Shown here in pieces: positions 26,524 to 35,057 of a DNA stretch of 64,000 nucleotides. The DNA comes from an uncultured Alphaproteobacteria bacterium. GTDB taxonomy: Bacteria > Pseudomonadota > Alphaproteobacteria > Rs-D84. Where the stretch lies: contig CALXOX010000002.1 in NCBI GenBank assembly GCA_944390125.1, positions 84,312 to 148,311 on the forward strand. The letters run 5' to 3'. The position numbers and the translations under genes were made by a program. Each line of letters begins with the position of its first letter. Position 1 is the first letter of the stretch. The notes under the pieces are model-generated. The model worked only from the letters and a program-made list of their open reading frames with translations. It did no database searches and was not told the origin of the DNA.

Positions 26524-27051
26524 ATGTTTTTAAAAGCGAAAATTTGTTTAACAGTTGCGGCATTATACGAGATATTGATTGTAAGTTTATTGCAAAGCCA
26601 GCGTTTTTGTGACGCAATGTTTGGTGTGTCATTTTGTGATGCAACAGTGTTTAAATATTTCATAATGTGCTTTGCGGTACCTATGGTGGCGTATTTGATA
26701 GTGATGTGGATAATGGAAATTATTGATAGTGTTCGTCATCGTCATACATTATTTTACAAAGCGACACACGCGATGAAGAATATTGCCGAGAACGTAAAAG
26801 ATAAAGTTTCTGAAAATGTGTCTGCCGGAGATTTAGAAAAATTGATAACTGCGGCATTGATGGTCGGGTTAAAAAGGTATGCAGACAAAAGTCCGCATGC
26901 ACGTAAAGTTTTGGATGAAATGAATAAGGTAGATGTTGATTATGATGAATATGAAGATGAAGAAGACGATGGGGATGATTATGAAGAAGAAAGTCGTTCA
27001 TATAAACCGCAAAATAAAATGAGCAAGAAAAACAATAAGAAGAGAAAGTAA
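26524..27051 (+). CDS. Hypothetical membrane protein with charged tail, 175 aa
   Basis: I do not recognise a family. Two hydrophobic helices (about 5-25 and 45-67) are followed by an amphipathic helix (about 75-115), a strongly acidic stretch (VDYDEYEDEEDDGDDYEEE) and a basic Lys/Asn tail. AAGGAGAGA gives a strong ribosome site. It lies at the end of a unit with the preceding barrel gene. The tail composition suggests a flexible cytoplasmic extension. Confidence 0.6.
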   Translation: MFLKAKICLTVAALYEILIVSLLQSQRFCDAMFGVSFCDATVFKYFIMCFAVPMVAYLIVMWIMEIIDSVRHRHTLFYKATHAMKNIAENVKDKVSENVSAGDLEKLITAALMVGLKRYADKSPHARKVLDEMNKVDVDYDEYEDEEDDGDDYEEESRSYKPQNKMSKKNNKKRK

Positions 27052-27068
27052 TAGGAAGGAATAAAAAG

Positions 27069-27090
27069 AGCAGCCGAAAGGCTGCTTTTT
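27069..27090. terminator. Terminator between a membrane-protein gene and tRNA-Thr
   Basis: AGCAGCC/GGCTGCT with a GAAA loop and T7 lies between two convergent transcripts; the minus-strand side can end tRNA-Thr. Confidence 0.88.
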
Positions 27091-27097
27091 TTATTTC

Positions 27098-27173
27098 TGG
27101 TGCCAGTTGTCGGACTTGAACCAACGACCCTCTGATTACAAATCAGATGCTCTACCAGCTGAGCTAAACTGGC
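27098..27173 (-). tRNA. tRNA-Thr (anticodon TGT)
   Basis: A 76-nt cloverleaf on the minus strand starting GCCAGTT and ending AACTGGC-A-CCA. The anticodon stem CTGAT/ATCAG holds the loop TTTGTAA, anticodon TGT. CCA is encoded. Confidence 0.95.
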
Positions 27174-27270
27174 AATGTGCTTTACTATACATTGTCTGTT
27201 TAATAATTTCAAGTTAAAAAATTCATAAAATGCTTGCATTATGAAAATAACTGTAAAAAATATAGATACT

Positions 27271-28515
27271 ATGACTAAATTACCTGAATTATTAGCACCA
27301 GCTGGAACGCTGGATGCCTTTAAAACCGCCATTTTATATGGTGCTGATGCTATTTATGCTGGATTACCTGGTTTTTCTATGCGGGCGCGGGCAAAAATTA
27401 CGACCGAAGAAGTAAAGCAAGGTATTGAACTAGCGCATGCTGCCGGTAAAAAAGTTTACTTGGCCTTTAATTTGTTCGCACATGAAAGAGATTTCGCGAA
27501 TATGGGACGTGTTAGCGAGACGATTGATTATTTAAAGCCGGATGCTTTAATTATATCTGACCCAGGTGTTATGATGTGGGTTCGTGAACATAATCCAGAT
27601 ATGCCGATACATGTTTCTACTCAGACAAATATTTGTTCTGCAGAATCTGTAAAGTTCTGGCAAAGGGCTGGTGCGAAATTGTGCGTGCTAGCACGTGAAG
27701 TTTCTCACGATGAATTTAAAATAATTCGTGAAAAGTGTCCAGACGTAGGGTTGGAAATTTTTGTACATGGGGCAATGTGCATGAGTTATTCTGGACGTTG
27801 TTTGTTGTCTAACTTTATTACGGGGCGACCTGCGAATCGTGGTGCATGTGCACAGTTATGTCGTTGGAAGTATGATGTGATATTGCGCGAGTGCGAATCA
27901 GGTATAGAAATGCCAATTGAAGAAGATGAGCGCGGTGCATATATCATGAATTCTAAAGACCTTTGTTTGATGCCACGGTTAAAAGAGGTAATTGAATCTA
28001 AGCCAGATTCATTGAAAATAGAGGGACGCAACCGCAGTGAATACTATGTCGGCAGTGTAGTACATGCGTATCGTGGTGCCCTGGATGCGTATGCAAAAGA
28101 TCCGAATAACTTTGACCCAGCCCCATTTATGGACGAGTTAAATAGACTGGAAACACGTGGTTATACGACGGCATTTTTTGATGGTAATTTAGGTCCAGAT
28201 GCACATAACTATGAAACGACGCGTTCAACGTCAGAATATCATGCAGCGGGTGTTATAACTTCGGTAGACGAAGAGAAGATAACATTAGAATTGCGAAATG
28301 AAATCAAAGCCGGCGATGAGATAACTTTCGTTTTGCCAGGGATAGAAAAAGGTGTGGCAGTTGTACTACCGCAGATAATAAATGCAAAGAATGGCGATAC
28401 TTTGCCAAAGATGTCTGCAGGGCAGCATAATAGTTTAGTCATACCGCGTTCGTGGGTAAAGACTGACAGTCTGGATAAATTTGAACCATATGTGCTGGCG
28501 TATAAGCACAAATAA
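27271..28515 (+). CDS. trhP: U32 family protein, TrhP-like tRNA hydroxylation factor
   Basis: 414 residues from the ATG at 27271, which gives the family start (MTKLPELLAPAGTLDAF); an ATG at 27241 is in frame, and neither has a clear ribosome site. Conserved U32 elements are IFVHGAMCMSYSGRCLLSN, the paired cysteines in GACAQLCRWKY, and SLKIEGRNRSEYYV. E. coli TrhP (YegQ) shares these and is needed with iron-sulfur help for 5-hydroxyuridine at position 34 of tRNA. The old peptidase label has little support. It is shorter than E. coli TrhP, and the C-terminal region is a beta-barrel-like accessory domain. RlhA is the alternative. Confidence 0.83.
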   Translation: MTKLPELLAPAGTLDAFKTAILYGADAIYAGLPGFSMRARAKITTEEVKQGIELAHAAGKKVYLAFNLFAHERDFANMGRVSETIDYLKPDALIISDPGVMMWVREHNPDMPIHVSTQTNICSAESVKFWQRAGAKLCVLAREVSHDEFKIIREKCPDVGLEIFVHGAMCMSYSGRCLLSNFITGRPANRGACAQLCRWKYDVILRECESGIEMPIEEDERGAYIMNSKDLCLMPRLKEVIESKPDSLKIEGRNRSEYYVGSVVHAYRGALDAYAKDPNNFDPAPFMDELNRLETRGYTTAFFDGNLGPDAHNYETTRSTSEYHAAGVITSVDEEKITLELRNEIKAGDEITFVLPGIEKGVAVVLPQIINAKNGDTLPKMSAGQHNSLVIPRSWVKTDSLDKFEPYVLAYKHK

Positions 28516-28518
28516 AAA

Positions 28519-28540
28519 ATCCCCAAACGGGGGATTTTTT
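28519..28540. terminator. Bidirectional terminator
   Basis: ATCCCC/GGGGAT stem flanked by A5 and T6 runs, between the U32 gene and the convergent gene ending at 28539. Confidence 0.85.
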
Positions 28541-29087
28541 ATGCGGCCATACCGCTTTGTTTTTGTTTCATCTGCAACATAATCAACATTTGCATTTTTT
28601 GTGCAGCGATTTTGAAAGCGTCTTGTTGTGCAGTTTGAGATTTGTTGTTTTTTTGTTCGGACAAATCATATATTTTCAACGTGGTGTTCAAAGAGTTCAT
28701 AGCCGCGGTTACGTTTTGCGCTGTCTGTTGATTCCATTTTTGCTTTTGCTCAGGCGTTGGTTGCAATACATCATCGCGATGTTTATTCGTCATCATGACG
28801 TGGGCCCATTTAGTTTTGTGAGCGGCAAATATTTGACGTAAATATAATGCTGCTTGGTTGTTGGCGTTTTTGTTTTTTACAAATTGTTCTAATTGAGACA
28901 GTGCGGTAAACCAAGATTCACCAAGTGTCTTACCGCGCAACCAGTTTGCATAGGTTAGATTAAAGAATAGTTTGAAATAAGATTCAGATATTACTTTTTT
29001 GTCGGCGTCAGAAAGTTGTTTGTCTTGCGTTTTTGAATTTTCAACGCCTGAAATTATTTGCATGTTTTTATCAAAAGCGTCTGTCAT
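28539..29087 (-). CDS. Hypothetical helical protein, 182 aa
   Basis: No family recognised. It is a soluble, probably all-helical protein without signal peptide: a central WLRGKTLGESWFTALSQLEQFV stretch, then a Gln/Asn-rich linker and a Met/Gln-rich C-terminal helix (KMQMLIMLQMKQKQ). The start is backed by AAGGGGGCG. Mixed polar composition and the Met-rich amphipathic end could mean oligomerisation. It is a single-gene unit. Confidence 0.6.
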   Translation of the reverse strand: MTDAFDKNMQIISGVENSKTQDKQLSDADKKVISESYFKLFFNLTYANWLRGKTLGESWFTALSQLEQFVKNKNANNQAALYLRQIFAAHKTKWAHVMMTNKHRDDVLQPTPEQKQKWNQQTAQNVTAAMNSLNTTLKIYDLSEQKNNKSQTAQQDAFKIAAQKMQMLIMLQMKQKQSGMAA

Positions 29088-29240
29088 ATGCGCCCCCTTT
29101 GGTTAGTAAAAGCCCACCACTTATACTAGTGTAGTGCAAGGAATATACTTTTCAAGGTTTTGTCAACAAGCAAAAAAGTTTTGACTTTATTCTTATAATG
29201 TAGCACCCTATACAGCGGTCGTGTCGTAAACAACGTGCTA

Positions 29241-29300
29241 TTGCCAATAATGGGTGGCGCGGATACGATCCCCGGTCTTGCCAATAATGGGGGCCGTGGC
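29241..29300 (+). other. Paired 14-bp repeat in the leader of a barrel-protein gene
   Basis: TTGCCAATAATGGG occurs at 29241-29254 and 29278-29291. In each case a GCCA pairs with a nearby TGGC, so two small hairpins could form in the mRNA leader just before the AAGGAG of the gene at 29326. No function can be assigned. Confidence 0.4.
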
Positions 29301-29325
29301 ATTTCATCGAAACACAAGGAGTTAA

Positions 29326-30342
29326 ATGATGAAAAAAAGTTTAAAATTAGCAGTTGCAGCGTCAGTTTTGGCTACACCTGCGATGGCTGCTAATTTGGAA
29401 AACCCGTTGTACTTGCCAGAATCTGGTGATTTTTATTCAAAAACGGGTGCAGGTGTTATGTACAAAGTTACAGATGACACAGATGCAAATAAATTAAAGG
29501 ATCACGCTGGGGCAACAGAATTCCCAATTTGGCGTGTTACAGAAGATTTGGGCTATGGTATCACAGATAGTTTGGCTATTCGTGGTTCCTTTGCATATAC
29601 TCAGGCGGATGATATTGACCGCAAGGGTTTAAATCATGGTCGTTTGGGCTTGATTTGGCGTCCAATTGAAACAGCAGATAATATCGTATTGGATATCTAC
29701 GCAGATGCTCACTTGGGTGGCGTAAACAAAATGCGTGGTTCTTATACATTAGCATCTGGTTTCAAATATGATAACTATTCCAACGGTCGTTGGGGTGCAG
29801 ACGTCGGTATGCGTTTTGGTAAAACTTGGTCAAAATTGACAACAAGCGCATTCGTTGAAGTTTTGAAGACATTCGGCAGCGATAATAACGTTATCGATGT
29901 TTCTGGTTTGTATGCACCAGTACCGGGTATGGGGTTAGTTCCTGTTTCTAGGTTGGGTATTCCAGACGAAATTTCTGTTGATTTGAAATCAACAACAGAA
30001 ATCAACTTTGGTTTGAATGCTTTCTATCAGTTGAATGATCGCTGGTCTTTCGGTGGCGGTTTCAAATACAATCACCATGCTGATAACGGTGTGAAGAGCT
30101 TGGCAACTGGTGTTACAAATCCAGCAGGTCAGCAATTTGCGGGTACACTGATTTCTCAGTTATCTGACATGAACGATGGATTTGATGAATACATCGTATC
30201 TTTGTCTGTTGCAAATCAATTGACAGATACAGTTCAGGTTGCGTTGTATGGTGAATATACATTTGATACAGCGCATGCGAATTCTCAGAACGGTTCTGAC
30301 GTAAAGGCAGAATTGGGCGTTCGTTTGAACTTGCAGTTCTAA
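29326..30342 (+). CDS. Outer-membrane beta-barrel protein, 338 aa
   Basis: The signal peptide MMKKSLKLAVAASVLATPAMA leads into alternating strands ending in LGVRLNLQF with the terminal Phe used by the BAM machinery. AAGGAG precedes a double ATG (29326 and 29329; the second has better spacing). Strand signatures (GITDSLAIRGSFAY, YDNYSNGRWGADVGMRFG) are like those of the barrel at 25747, and both may belong to a transporter-like barrel group. The long leader (238 bp from the preceding gene) with paired repeats suggests regulated, perhaps strong expression. Substrate unknown. Confidence 0.75.
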   Translation: MMKKSLKLAVAASVLATPAMAANLENPLYLPESGDFYSKTGAGVMYKVTDDTDANKLKDHAGATEFPIWRVTEDLGYGITDSLAIRGSFAYTQADDIDRKGLNHGRLGLIWRPIETADNIVLDIYADAHLGGVNKMRGSYTLASGFKYDNYSNGRWGADVGMRFGKTWSKLTTSAFVEVLKTFGSDNNVIDVSGLYAPVPGMGLVPVSRLGIPDEISVDLKSTTEINFGLNAFYQLNDRWSFGGGFKYNHHADNGVKSLATGVTNPAGQQFAGTLISQLSDMNDGFDEYIVSLSVANQLTDTVQVALYGEYTFDTAHANSQNGSDVKAELGVRLNLQF

Positions 30343-30379
30343 GCATAAAAAAAGTAAATTTAACATATATTGGACACAT

Positions 30380-30399
30380 ACCCCACCGATTGGTGGGGT
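30380..30399 (+). terminator. Terminator
   Basis: ACCCCACC/GGTGGGGT with a GATT loop, followed by AATTTTTT, 38 bases after the barrel gene. Confidence 0.88.
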
Positions 30400-30485
30400 A
30401 ATTTTTTGGTTGTGGCGATTTTACTAAATACTTTTATAAAAGCCTTTTTTGTGATATAATAACCAAAAAGGAAAATGGAAAGGCA

Positions 30486-31577
30486 ATGAGAAAAGTCGGC
30501 TTTCTTGCGGCATTGACGGGGTTTTTATTTGGTGCATCTGGTGTTGCCAGTGCGACTGTTTATCCTGTTTACAGCGGATATCAGGGCACAAACGCCGCCG
30601 GTCAGGTGGTTTTATTACCGAATACCAGTGGTGCATTGATTCCGACAACTAACCCAAATGCTGCCAGCACAACACGTATAACGGGGGCTTTGCCTCAGGT
30701 TGGTTCAAATGTGACGCAGTCTTATACAACGGCTGCGGGGCGGCAATATTATCAACCGTCTGATTTTGACCGCTTGGCGGACAGTGGCTTATATGTTGGA
30801 CTTGGGGTTGGCTATTCTGCAAGTGTTAGTGGCGCAATGCTGTCTGACTATATGAACGAAGAATATGGTCCTTTTGTTCCTGGTGCCTTCCAAGATGCTA
30901 ATTTTGATACAGATACGGTAATTCCTTTGCAGTTATCTGTTGGCGCATCAATCAACAATGATTTGCGCATAGATTTCGGATATTTGCGTTATAGTGGCAT
31001 TGCTTATCCAAGTATGGTGAAGTCTTCTGACGGTATTGGTGGTTATGTTGATGCAGTAGTTGATGGTGGTGCGATTACATCGAACGTTACGATGTTGAAT
31101 TTGTACTATAATATTGATTCTTATACCGGTTATTTGGCAGGTGGAATGTTGCGCCCATATGTTGGTGTAGGCGTTGGTCTTGCATTGAATACTATTGCTG
31201 ATTATGTGGTTTACGATGATACGTTTTATTCGGAAATGGAACCAGGTGCAGCAGGTCCGGGTGATTTAACTGGTATTTCTGATGTTTATGCTTACCATAA
31301 CGGTGGTACGGTCGAACAGTTGGCGTTTATGTTTGAAGGTGGTTTGACCACAGAAATGGATGGTGGCATAAAGATAGATTTCTTTGTCAGATACATGAAT
31401 TTGGGCGAAGTAAAGACGTCTGGAAGTATTATTGTTTCTCAAACAGAATGGTTCGGTGACGGTGCGGGTCAAGAATATCCTGGAGCATATGATAGTGTTT
31501 TGCACTACACCAATTGGTATGAAAGTGGTCGTTTGGGAACCATTGATTTAGGTATCAGATTGAGATTACAGTTCTGA
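30486..31577 (+). CDS. Outer-membrane beta-barrel protein, 363 aa
   Basis: A signal peptide (to GVASA, about 1-23) and a Tyr/Gln/Thr-rich linker (about 25-90) precede an opacity-like barrel: LYVGLGVGYSASVSGAML, LRIDFGYLRYSG, GGMLRPYVGVGVGLAL, MFEGGLTTEMDGGIKIDFFVRYMNLG. It ends GIRLRLQF. GGAAAATGGAAAGG precedes the start. It is probably co-transcribed with the next gene (53-bp gap), which encodes a glycine-zipper envelope protein. Function unknown. Confidence 0.75.
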   Translation: MRKVGFLAALTGFLFGASGVASATVYPVYSGYQGTNAAGQVVLLPNTSGALIPTTNPNAASTTRITGALPQVGSNVTQSYTTAAGRQYYQPSDFDRLADSGLYVGLGVGYSASVSGAMLSDYMNEEYGPFVPGAFQDANFDTDTVIPLQLSVGASINNDLRIDFGYLRYSGIAYPSMVKSSDGIGGYVDAVVDGGAITSNVTMLNLYYNIDSYTGYLAGGMLRPYVGVGVGLALNTIADYVVYDDTFYSEMEPGAAGPGDLTGISDVYAYHNGGTVEQLAFMFEGGLTTEMDGGIKIDFFVRYMNLGEVKTSGSIIVSQTEWFGDGAGQEYPGAYDSVLHYTNWYESGRLGTIDLGIRLRLQF

Positions 31578-31630
31578 TATATTTAATTTACGGGGGATTT
31601 TGCGCAGTACATGGCGCATAAGCGGGGTGA

Positions 31631-33346
31631 ATGTCAATGAAAGCAAATCGTGCAATTATTCACTATTCTTTGTTTGCGGCGTTGATAAGTGTGACGTCGC
31701 TGAATGCAGATGCCGCTATGCGTGTTGGTAACCAATCTCGCAGTTATGCCGAGGCGTATCAGCAGGTAAACGCTTTACGTAATTCTGCAGCCACAACAAC
31801 GGCACAAAATATTATTACAACTCCTTCCACAGATACGGAAAATAACTTACCAGTTCGTGTGGCAGATGAAAGCTTGGCAAAAGAAATTGCCAATGGTTCT
31901 AATGATACATCTGTTGCATATAATCAGTTGGAACAGTGTTCCATGATTTATCCTAATGGTGAATTTGCATGGGATGGCCCAACGTTGGGTAATGGTGCAG
32001 GTGGTTCGGATACATGTGTTGCGGTTGTAGAATTGCGTGGTTATCAGGCGGGGCTTGATGGCTCTGATGTTGTTTTGGCTCGTGCGACATTGGCTGCGGG
32101 TGATTCCGTGAAATGTAATATAGAGTCTTTCCCAGAAGCAACAATGAATGTTAGTGCTGTTGAAAACTTTACATTTCCTGCAGATGCAGCCCCGACAATG
32201 GATGATGTTGTCAAGCAGATGAATCAAGAGCAAAAACAAAATGCTGGTTTGAAGATTGCTGCTGGTGTTTTGATTGGCGGTATTGGTGGAAATATGGCTG
32301 GCGCGAACGACCGCGGTAATGACAGTTTGCTTGGCACAGATAAAGGCAAGGTTCAAGGTACGGTTATAGGTGCTTTGTCTGGTGGTGCTGTTATGGCCGG
32401 AAACGCGTATGCAGGGAAAGTTGCAGGGGATGTGATTTTATCAACTGGCGTAAACGCGGCGGCTGGTGGTTTGATTGGAAATATGTCTGGTACTGGTAAT
32501 TCCGTTTTGCGCATAGAAGATTGTACAATTCCGGATGTTAGTGGTGGTGAAGGCAGAAAGACAACGTGCTTATGGGGTGCGTTGGTGACATCTACGCCAT
32601 TGACTGACGAGGTTGCGTTTTACAATATAGATACAGATGAAACGTATGTATGTGATAAAAACGCCAGCAATTGTAAACGTGAAGATTTGGTTTCTATTAA
32701 ATTAGAAGCTTATCCTAATACAGACATAGAAGAAGTGACAAGCGAGCAGTTTGAAAAGATTCTTTCTAATTCATCACAGCAGTATTATATGTCGACCAAT
32801 AATGGTGTGGTTAGCATTGTTTCTGCTAATAATGCTGGCGAAAATACAGATGCTAGCAGGGGTATTTTTGCAAAGATAGTAACTGCAGGACGCGTTGATC
32901 GTCAAATACCTGCGTTGCTTGAAATGAGAGATAAATCTTTTGGAATGACTCAATCAGATTGGCGTGAATGGAAGCGTTCTAACAGTGGTGGTCAGACTAT
33001 TTATGGGCGTTCAACCAGTGGTACAGCATATGCCTTGCCAGATACTACTGATGCAGATATTCAAAACTTCTATCCTATGATGGTAGACGCCGAGGACGGA
33101 AGTTTGATAGATTTAGGAAACAAAGCGCGTCTGAAAAGTACTTTGATAGGTGCGGGTGTTGGTGGTGCGCTTGGTGGTTTGGCGGGTTACCAAGGTGCAC
33201 AGTTGGATGTTCAAAACCGTTGGGTGACGGCCGTCCGTGAATATGAAGATTCTTTAAGCAAGGTATATTGTGCAACAGGTAACAGATATTTAAGTTCATA
33301 TAATGATACGGTTTTTATTCCGAAGATGACTGTGGTGTCCGAATAA
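31631..33346 (+). CDS. Secreted protein with glycine-zipper segments, 571 aa
   Basis: A signal peptide (to NADAA) is followed by an Asn/Thr-rich region. A first glycine-zipper block lies at about residues 210-290 (LIGGIGGNMAGAND, VIGALSGGAVMAG, AAAGGLIGNMSG) and a second near the C-terminus (LIGAGVGGALGGLAGYQGAQLD, about 500-520). Several spaced cysteines lie between them. Glycine zippers form tightly packed helices that insert in or associate with membranes, as in SlyB-type and OmpA-associated envelope proteins. It follows a barrel-protein gene on the same strand. No family name can be given. ATGs at 31631 and 31637 are both possible. Confidence 0.68.
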   Translation: MSMKANRAIIHYSLFAALISVTSLNADAAMRVGNQSRSYAEAYQQVNALRNSAATTTAQNIITTPSTDTENNLPVRVADESLAKEIANGSNDTSVAYNQLEQCSMIYPNGEFAWDGPTLGNGAGGSDTCVAVVELRGYQAGLDGSDVVLARATLAAGDSVKCNIESFPEATMNVSAVENFTFPADAAPTMDDVVKQMNQEQKQNAGLKIAAGVLIGGIGGNMAGANDRGNDSLLGTDKGKVQGTVIGALSGGAVMAGNAYAGKVAGDVILSTGVNAAAGGLIGNMSGTGNSVLRIEDCTIPDVSGGEGRKTTCLWGALVTSTPLTDEVAFYNIDTDETYVCDKNASNCKREDLVSIKLEAYPNTDIEEVTSEQFEKILSNSSQQYYMSTNNGVVSIVSANNAGENTDASRGIFAKIVTAGRVDRQIPALLEMRDKSFGMTQSDWREWKRSNSGGQTIYGRSTSGTAYALPDTTDADIQNFYPMMVDAEDGSLIDLGNKARLKSTLIGAGVGGALGGLAGYQGAQLDVQNRWVTAVREYEDSLSKVYCATGNRYLSSYNDTVFIPKMTVVSE

Positions 33347-33370
33347 AAAACGCCCAAAAGGGCGTTTTTT
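33345..33370. terminator. Bidirectional terminator
   Basis: AAAAAACGCCC/GGGCGTTTTTT around AAAA, between convergent genes. Confidence 0.92.
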
Positions 33371-34739
33371 ATTTTTCATTTTTAATTATTATTTCCATAA
33401 TTTTGTGTGGTACATCAGAAACAGCGACGCGTTCTTGTGCCATAGAATCACGATAACGCAATGTCACTGTATTGTCTTCTAATGTTTGGTGGTCAACAGT
33501 GATGCAAACTGGTGTACCAATTTCATCATGGCGACGGTAATTCTTTCCGATATTACCAGAATTTTCTAGCTCAATGCGTCCTATATTCAATTTACGTAAA
33601 TCGTTTTCAATATTATTCGCAATTGTTACTAATTCTGGTACATTGCGTGCCAATGGAATAACAGCTGCTTTTACAGGTGCCAATGCAGGTTTCAGCTTTA
33701 ATACCACGCGTGATTTACCGTCTGGTAATTCTTCTTCTGTGTATGCATCCAGCATAACTGCCAACATAGCACGGTTTACACCCATAGCAGTTTCAATTAC
33801 AAAAGGAACAAAGCTTTCGCCTGTCTGTGGGTCGCTGTAAGCCAATTTTGTAGTACTGTCTTTATTTTCCATAACATTGGCCTGAATATTGAATTCACTT
33901 TGACTCTTTGTATGAGAACCCAAATCAAAGTCTTGGCGGTTGTGAACGCCTTCAACTTCGTCAAAGCCATCTGGGAATTCATATTCAATGTCACCCGCTG
34001 CTTTTGCATAGTGTGCCAACTTTTCATGTGGCGTGAAGCGTAATTTTTCGGCTGGTATTCCCAAAGTATCTACCCACCAAGCCATACGAATTTGCTTCCA
34101 CATTTCAAAGTACTTTTCATCATCTTTTGGATTGATGAAGTATTGCATTTCTGCCTGTTCGAATTCACGCATACGGAATACGAATCCACGTGGAGAAATT
34201 TCATTACGGAACGCCTTACCAATCTGCGCAATACCAAAAGGTAATTTATGCGGGCAAGCGTCTAATACGTTTTTGAAGTTTACATACGTTGTAGTTGCCG
34301 TTTCAGGACGCAGATACGCATTGATAGCCCCATCTGCTGTTGCACCGATTGATAGCCCCATCATCAATTGATACGCACGTGGTTCTGTGATTTCTGTACT
34401 GCCACAGTTATCGCATTTCGTAGGATCTTTCATTTTATCCTGACGCATACGTGCACCGCACTTTTTGCATTCTACCAATGGGTCAGAAAAACTGCCTTCA
34501 TGACCAGAATATTTCCACATTAAACGGTTGCTGATAAGAGCAGCGTCTAAACCTTCAATATCATTACGAGAATATATCATTGCGTTCCACCAAGCGTTCT
34601 TGATGTTTTTCATCAATTCAACACCATATGGACCATAGTCGTATGCACCGCCCAGACCACCATATATTTCAGAACCTGTGAAAATAAAACCACGACGCTT
34701 ACATAATGCGACAATATCATTTACTGTTTTTGCTGGCAT
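33369..34739 (-). CDS. glyS: Glycyl-tRNA synthetase, dimeric alpha2 type
   Basis: 456 residues in one chain. The class II core starts MPAKTVNDIVALCKRRGFIF and has SEIYGGLGGAYDYGPYG, the zinc-like pairs CKKCGARM and CDNCG, motif 2 (GKAFRNEISPRGFVFRMREFEQAEMQYF region, about 175-205) and an anticodon-binding domain at the end. This is the eukaryotic/archaeal and Gram-positive type, not the alpha2beta2 GlyQ/GlyS pair that most proteobacteria use. It charges tRNA-Gly. Together with the unusual ProRS it suggests replacement of native synthetases by transfer. Monocistronic. Confidence 0.94.
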   Translation of the reverse strand: MPAKTVNDIVALCKRRGFIFTGSEIYGGLGGAYDYGPYGVELMKNIKNAWWNAMIYSRNDIEGLDAALISNRLMWKYSGHEGSFSDPLVECKKCGARMRQDKMKDPTKCDNCGSTEITEPRAYQLMMGLSIGATADGAINAYLRPETATTTYVNFKNVLDACPHKLPFGIAQIGKAFRNEISPRGFVFRMREFEQAEMQYFINPKDDEKYFEMWKQIRMAWWVDTLGIPAEKLRFTPHEKLAHYAKAAGDIEYEFPDGFDEVEGVHNRQDFDLGSHTKSQSEFNIQANVMENKDSTTKLAYSDPQTGESFVPFVIETAMGVNRAMLAVMLDAYTEEELPDGKSRVVLKLKPALAPVKAAVIPLARNVPELVTIANNIENDLRKLNIGRIELENSGNIGKNYRRHDEIGTPVCITVDHQTLEDNTVTLRYRDSMAQERVAVSDVPHKIMEIIIKNEK

Positions 34740-34810
34740 TTTTCTACCCCTAATTTTTACCGAGTAATTGTTATACAGAAAATGTGTTTTTGCAACTGTT
34801 ATTGCAAAGA

Positions 34811-34837
34811 AAAAACGAGGGCTTTGCCCCCGTTTTT
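34811..34837 (-). terminator. Terminator of the ferredoxin gene
   Basis: AAAAACGAGGGC/GCCCCCGTTTTT around TTT with one A-C mismatch, 17 bases past the ferredoxin stop. Confidence 0.75.
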
Positions 34838-34853
34838 ATTCTACTAATTTTAT

Positions 34854-35036
34854 TTAGTGTGCATCTGGGGCAATTGCCGCTACAGGGCATACCGCTGCAC
34901 ATGTACCACACGACATACATTTTGCCGGGTCAATAACACACTTACCGTCAGCACCTGTTGAAATTGCCATAACAGGACATGCGCCCATACATGTATGACA
35001 ACCAATGCATTTAGAAGGGTCTATTTTATAAGCCAT
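34854..35036 (-). CDS. 2[4Fe-4S] ferredoxin, clostridial type
   Basis: 60 residues. There are two complete cluster motifs, C-x2-C-x2-C-x3-CP: CIGCHTCMGACP and CMSCGTCAAVCP. Each has the Pro after the fourth Cys, and internal symmetry is clear. It carries low-potential electrons; in an organism with anaerobic ribonucleotide reductase it could supply radical SAM enzymes or pyruvate:ferredoxin oxidoreductase. It lies 21 bases after the BI-1 gene on the same strand, with GGAGAAAAAA as ribosome site. Confidence 0.93.
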   Translation of the reverse strand: MAYKIDPSKCIGCHTCMGACPVMAISTGADGKCVIDPAKCMSCGTCAAVCPVAAIAPDAH

Positions 35037-35057
35037 TTTTTTCTCCGTTTTTGTTTA

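Noticed and set aside
29181..29199. TTGACT and TATAAT as a promoter for the barrel gene at 29326
   Set aside because: They are only 7 bases apart; no spacing of 16-19 can be made with either, so I cannot define the promoter.
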